Source: Schistosoma mansoni
Lineage: Eukaryota > Platyhelminthes > Trematoda > Strigeidida > Schistosomatidae
NCBI RefSeq assembly: GCF_000237925.1
Contig: NW_017386007.1
Coordinates: 1-64,000, forward strand
DNA: 64,000 nt
Direction of reading: 5' to 3'
The notes beneath the pieces are model-generated. The model made no database searches and was not told the DNA's origin. It was given only the letters and a program-made list of their open reading frames with translations. Both the position numbers and the translations under genes were made by a program. Shown here in pieces: positions 61,801 through 64,000 of this stretch; the first letter of the stretch is position 1, and every line of letters starts with the position of its first letter.

Positions 61801-63181
61801 AGTATAGCAACGTAAAGTGTCGTACTTTTGTATGACTTCTTAGATTGCGTTCAGTTTTCTGTCATTGACTTGTGGACGAGCACATCCTAGGCGCTAGAAT
61901 TTCTTTTGATTATTGATCAAGTGTATGGTTGCCGTTTTTCCGCTGACAATACAAACTGACTTGTGACAATGAGAACACCAAAGTATCCTTCGATATTTAC
62001 TTTTGTTTATTCATATTATTTGATGATATTGCGGGTGAATTATTACAATATTTCTTAAAGTGGTGCATTTGCTTGCTCCACCACAGGCGACGGGGCAGGT
62101 GTGGGAAAAGGTCGCACCATTGCCGGAATATTATATGAAAATTATTTGCGACATCGTAAGAAGGCCATTTGGCTCTCAGTTTCAAATGATTTGAAGGTCG
62201 ATGCTGAACGCGATCTGCGTGACGTGGGTTTGGGAAAGATCAAGGTTCATTCCTTAAACAAGGTGAGACTGTTCGCCTCGGACTGCATAAGGTCCATTCA
62301 TTATTGATCCTGATGTTTATTTAACTGCTTTGTATTTCAGTCGTTGTTATTCACCTATAAAGTCTAGTCGTATTAGGTGAAGTATGTTTTTTTTGTAAAT
62401 CTTCATCTATAATCCACGTCATCGTAGTCATTCCGTAGGACTGGCTGTCTAGTTTTATGTACAACCTACCTCAGCAAGATTCTACTCGTAAATAAAACTA
62501 ATGAACAGAAAGTAAGATTTCATTTAGCAATACTCTTTTATGGGCGCTTGACAAAGATGATATAGACTGAATAGATGATATCTAATTATCATTTTTGAAG
62601 GCATTCTTTCGTGCTCGTCAGTAATTCGCGCACGTATGTAGAAGTGATTTTTCCATGTACGCAACATCTTCAAGTATATTCAACAAAACAACAAATTTGA
62701 TTGTGTTTAACAAATGTATGTGTACTGACTTTCGTGATGACGTTTTGCAATTTGGAATAGTTCACTGATTATTTTCCCATAATGATGTAAGTGAAAAAAA
62801 AAATCGACTAAACATTAATCAGTTAATATTTACCTTTATTTTGATACAGAGTGGGTATATGTGGTTTCCTTGTTCTCGTAACACTATTGTGTATCCATAG
62901 AAGTCACAACAGTCAGTCAATTTTCAGCATCATTTTAGTGTAGTTTCTTCATCATAAAACCAATTATTACCTTATAGTTTTTTTCACATTTCTATGTTTC
63001 TTTCCCTATTCAGTTTAAATATGCTCGTATTTCTGGTAAAACTAATGGACGTGTAAAAAAGGGTGTTATTTTTTCAACTTATTCTTCATTGATTGGTGAA
63101 AGTCAAGGTAGTGCAAAAGCTAAATATAAAACTCGATTAAAACAACTTGTTCATTGGTGTGGGAAAAAGTTTGATGGTGTG
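52850..63181 (+). CDS. SBNO1: Strawberry notch homologue (SBNO), 5' half, runs off the window
   Basis: Nuclear SF2-type helicase-like regulator linked in animals to Notch and other developmental transcription. Coding exons: 52850-53605, 55835-55907, 59374-59583, 62087-62262 and 63014-63181, all with GT/AG boundaries and matching phases (461 codons so far). Residues 1-252 are low-complexity and Ser/Pro/Asn-rich, beginning [15 protein letters not shown]. Next come acidic [20 protein letters not shown] and the conserved [35 protein letters not shown] follows, then motif [12 protein letters not shown] (about residue 347), [30 protein letters not shown] and [15 protein letters not shown], ending [10 protein letters not shown]. 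The DECH-box exon lies beyond the window. The acceptor 4 nt before the ATG fits a 5' UTR intron or spliced-leader trans-splicing. Introns hold many retroposons. Confidence 0.93.
54061..54576 (+). repeat. (AAAT)-tailed retroposon with TSD, SBNO intron 1
   Basis: A complete 516-bp copy flanked by TACAAATACC at 54051-54060 and 54577-54586. It starts GTGCCCCCAAATGCCCTGG and ends in AAATAAATAAATAAA. It is in the same orientation as SBNO. The sequence inside includes the frame [18 protein letters not shown], shared with other copies. Confidence 0.85.
54740..55260 (+). mobile_element. LINE-B-like fragment, SBNO intron 1
   Basis: Degenerate C-terminal LINE sequence, with the part [26 protein letters not shown] and [12 protein letters not shown] corresponding to 'SN.VVR.RV....K.I.EVV.LHQLRWLGHVLRM' of LINE-B. 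It is more diverged than the other copies. Confidence 0.5.
55300..57170. other. SBNO introns without further recognised features
   Basis: Apart from exon 55835-55907, I see no gene or repeat family in this stretch. A 72-codon minus-strand frame at 56825-56607 has no support. Confidence 0.4.
57176..57500 (-). repeat. (AAAT)-tailed retroposon, 3' end missing
   Basis: A minus-strand copy covering only the 5' and middle part, from AGATGCAGTTTCATGGTAGC to GTACCAGGGCATTCGG. The tail half is absent, unlike a normal 5'-truncated retroposon, so it was probably cut by a later deletion. Confidence 0.7.
57909..58433 (-). repeat. (AAAT)-tailed retroposon, SBNO intron 2
   Basis: A near-complete minus-strand copy flanked by CATTATATATATA (57904-57916 and 58434-58446, low complexity). 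It is almost identical to the 63.2-kb copy over the first 180 bp. It is antisense to SBNO. Confidence 0.8.
59745..60830 (+). mobile_element. LINE-B fragment, SBNO intron 3
   Basis: A sense-oriented degenerate LINE-B. RT-region debris is at 59780-60060 (TSGVHQGC-like, [14 protein letters not shown]). A frame 60170-60508 follows ([52 protein letters not shown]). The C-terminal [20 protein letters not shown] and VGGCRLPSW block lies at 60599-60799. Frame breaks separate these. Confidence 0.75.
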
Positions 63182-63229
63182 GTAAGCCAAGAATGAGTAT
63201 TTTCTTTCTTCCCCTTTTTTATTTATAAC

Positions 63230-63749
63230 TTATTTTATTAAAACACATAAATATTAGTACAAGGAAGCACCAGATAAATATGCACCTCACAAACCTCATT
63301 TGATTTGTGTTAGGGCTGTGACACTGCCCAGGTGCCCAGACTGAAGCAGGTGGTTTTCTTAGGGGACCACACCCAGAGCCTTTGACCTGAAGGTCTAGTC
63401 CACAAGGCAGTGGAGCATCTTAAGGAAATGCAGTCCCATGGTAGCCGGTAACCAACAATTGATTCATACGCTATTTGTTCCTTCAGGATACTGGAGCCCA
63501 TGTGCACCATTGGTTTGGAATGAGGGTTTTCCAACTCCCCTAGGTGAACTTTCCGTGTCCACCAACCCTGTTAAAGCGCCGGACATTCGCTTTTCGTCCT
63601 CTCAATTTTGTAAACAACACCCGTGTTGCGAGAAGGCAGTGAGTAGGATTTGTGTGGCAGAGGCTACATATTCGCGTGGCCATATGAGAGCATTTGGAGA
63701 GGGAGAGCGGACTCTCCCCACTCTCGGCCGTACCAGGGCATTTGCGGAC
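63230..63749 (-). repeat. (AAAT)-tailed retroposon with 13-bp TSD, SBNO intron 5
   Basis: A 520-bp copy flanked by TTTTATTTATAAC at 63217-63229 and 63750-63762. Antisense to SBNO, 36 nt after the GTAAGC donor of exon 63014-63181. Its reverse strand carries the same 74-codon frame ([18 protein letters not shown]) as other copies. Confidence 0.85.
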
Positions 63750-63910
63750 TTTTATTTATAACATATATTACCTACCTAGTTTTTCACTTTGGCCTTTATT
63801 ATCTTCATAAATACGTCTGGATTATTTTTGTTACCATGTGATGTGACTGAATCTTTTCAGTGCTGCTCGATATCATATAGATTTACCGAAAAACAAGATC
63901 GAAGTTTAGT

Positions 63911-64000
63911 TTTTTCATAGTTGAAAGCGTGAGTCAATTGAAGCTAGACCACCAGGGAAAAATCTGCAGGCGCTGGACGGCCGTTTCGTTTTATTGTGGG
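63911..64000 (-). repeat. Second SINE family, cut by window end
   Basis: The minus-strand SINE tail (GAGTCAATTGAAGCTAGACC) and the 3' part of its hammerhead-like module (sense: GAAACGGCCGTCCAGCGC). GAAA and the GTC triplet are intact as far as can be seen. The 5' half lies beyond the window. Confidence 0.65.

Overview
This is a repeat-rich, AT-rich, intron-rich eukaryotic window that looks like a schistosome (blood fluke). The evidence is an SR2/RTE-type LINE, Sm-alpha-like SINEs carrying hammerhead ribozyme sequence, CR1-like LINE debris, a BEL/Pao (Sinbad-like) fossil, and host genes with 31-36 nt introns near their 5' ends next to multi-kb introns full of retroposons. No bacterial-style operons, rRNA, genuine tRNA genes or CRISPR arrays were seen. 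Most long open frames belong to transposable elements or are shadows.

Host genes. (1) Minus strand, 35.68 down to 22.79 kb: a lamin-like intermediate filament gene. A rod of about 355 residues lies in six exons separated by small introns. The lamin tail domain is split over exons near 26.5, 26.36-26.12 and 22.93-22.79 kb. Neither the N-terminal head nor the C-terminus was found. (2) Minus strand, about 44.72-43.94 kb: three phase-compatible exons of an unidentified gene, possibly an OB-fold (POT1-like) protein. A decayed direct duplicate lies at 14.73-15.5 kb, itself interrupted by a LINE fragment. (3) Plus strand, 52.85 kb to past the right edge: the 5' part of a strawberry notch homologue (SBNO), with five coding exons reaching just past helicase motif I; the DECH-box exon is outside the window. 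(4) Three weaker exon-like segments: 42.17-42.59 kb (+), 50.24-50.13 kb (-) and 52.59-52.79 kb (+).

Repeats, left to right. 0-5.3 kb is CR1-like LINE debris on both strands. 6.1-7.6 kb is an internally deleted RTE. 9-25 kb is a mosaic of SINEs, RTE 3' ends, fragments of a second LINE (called LINE-B here), a large inverted repeat (17.15-18.77 kb), a 200-N gap and a 77-nt-arm hairpin. 25-33 kb holds LINE-B copies, roughly 520-bp (AAAT)n-tailed retroposons, a second 200-N gap and degenerate SINEs. 40.05-40.72 kb is a BEL/Pao fossil. 45.35-48.54 kb is a full-length, recently inserted RTE with a 14-bp target-site duplication and one in-frame TGA. The SBNO introns hold four of the (AAAT)n retroposons and two LINE-B fragments.

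The most interesting theme is self-cleaving RNA. Two different tRNA-like SINE families carry hammerhead-type cores: the Sm-alpha-like family at 20.4 and 24.3 kb, and a second family at 13.1, 16.4, 30.2, 32.2, 36.4 kb and the right edge. Different copies have lost different parts of the core. Exon joins were inferred by eye from splice signals and reading phase, without transcript data.
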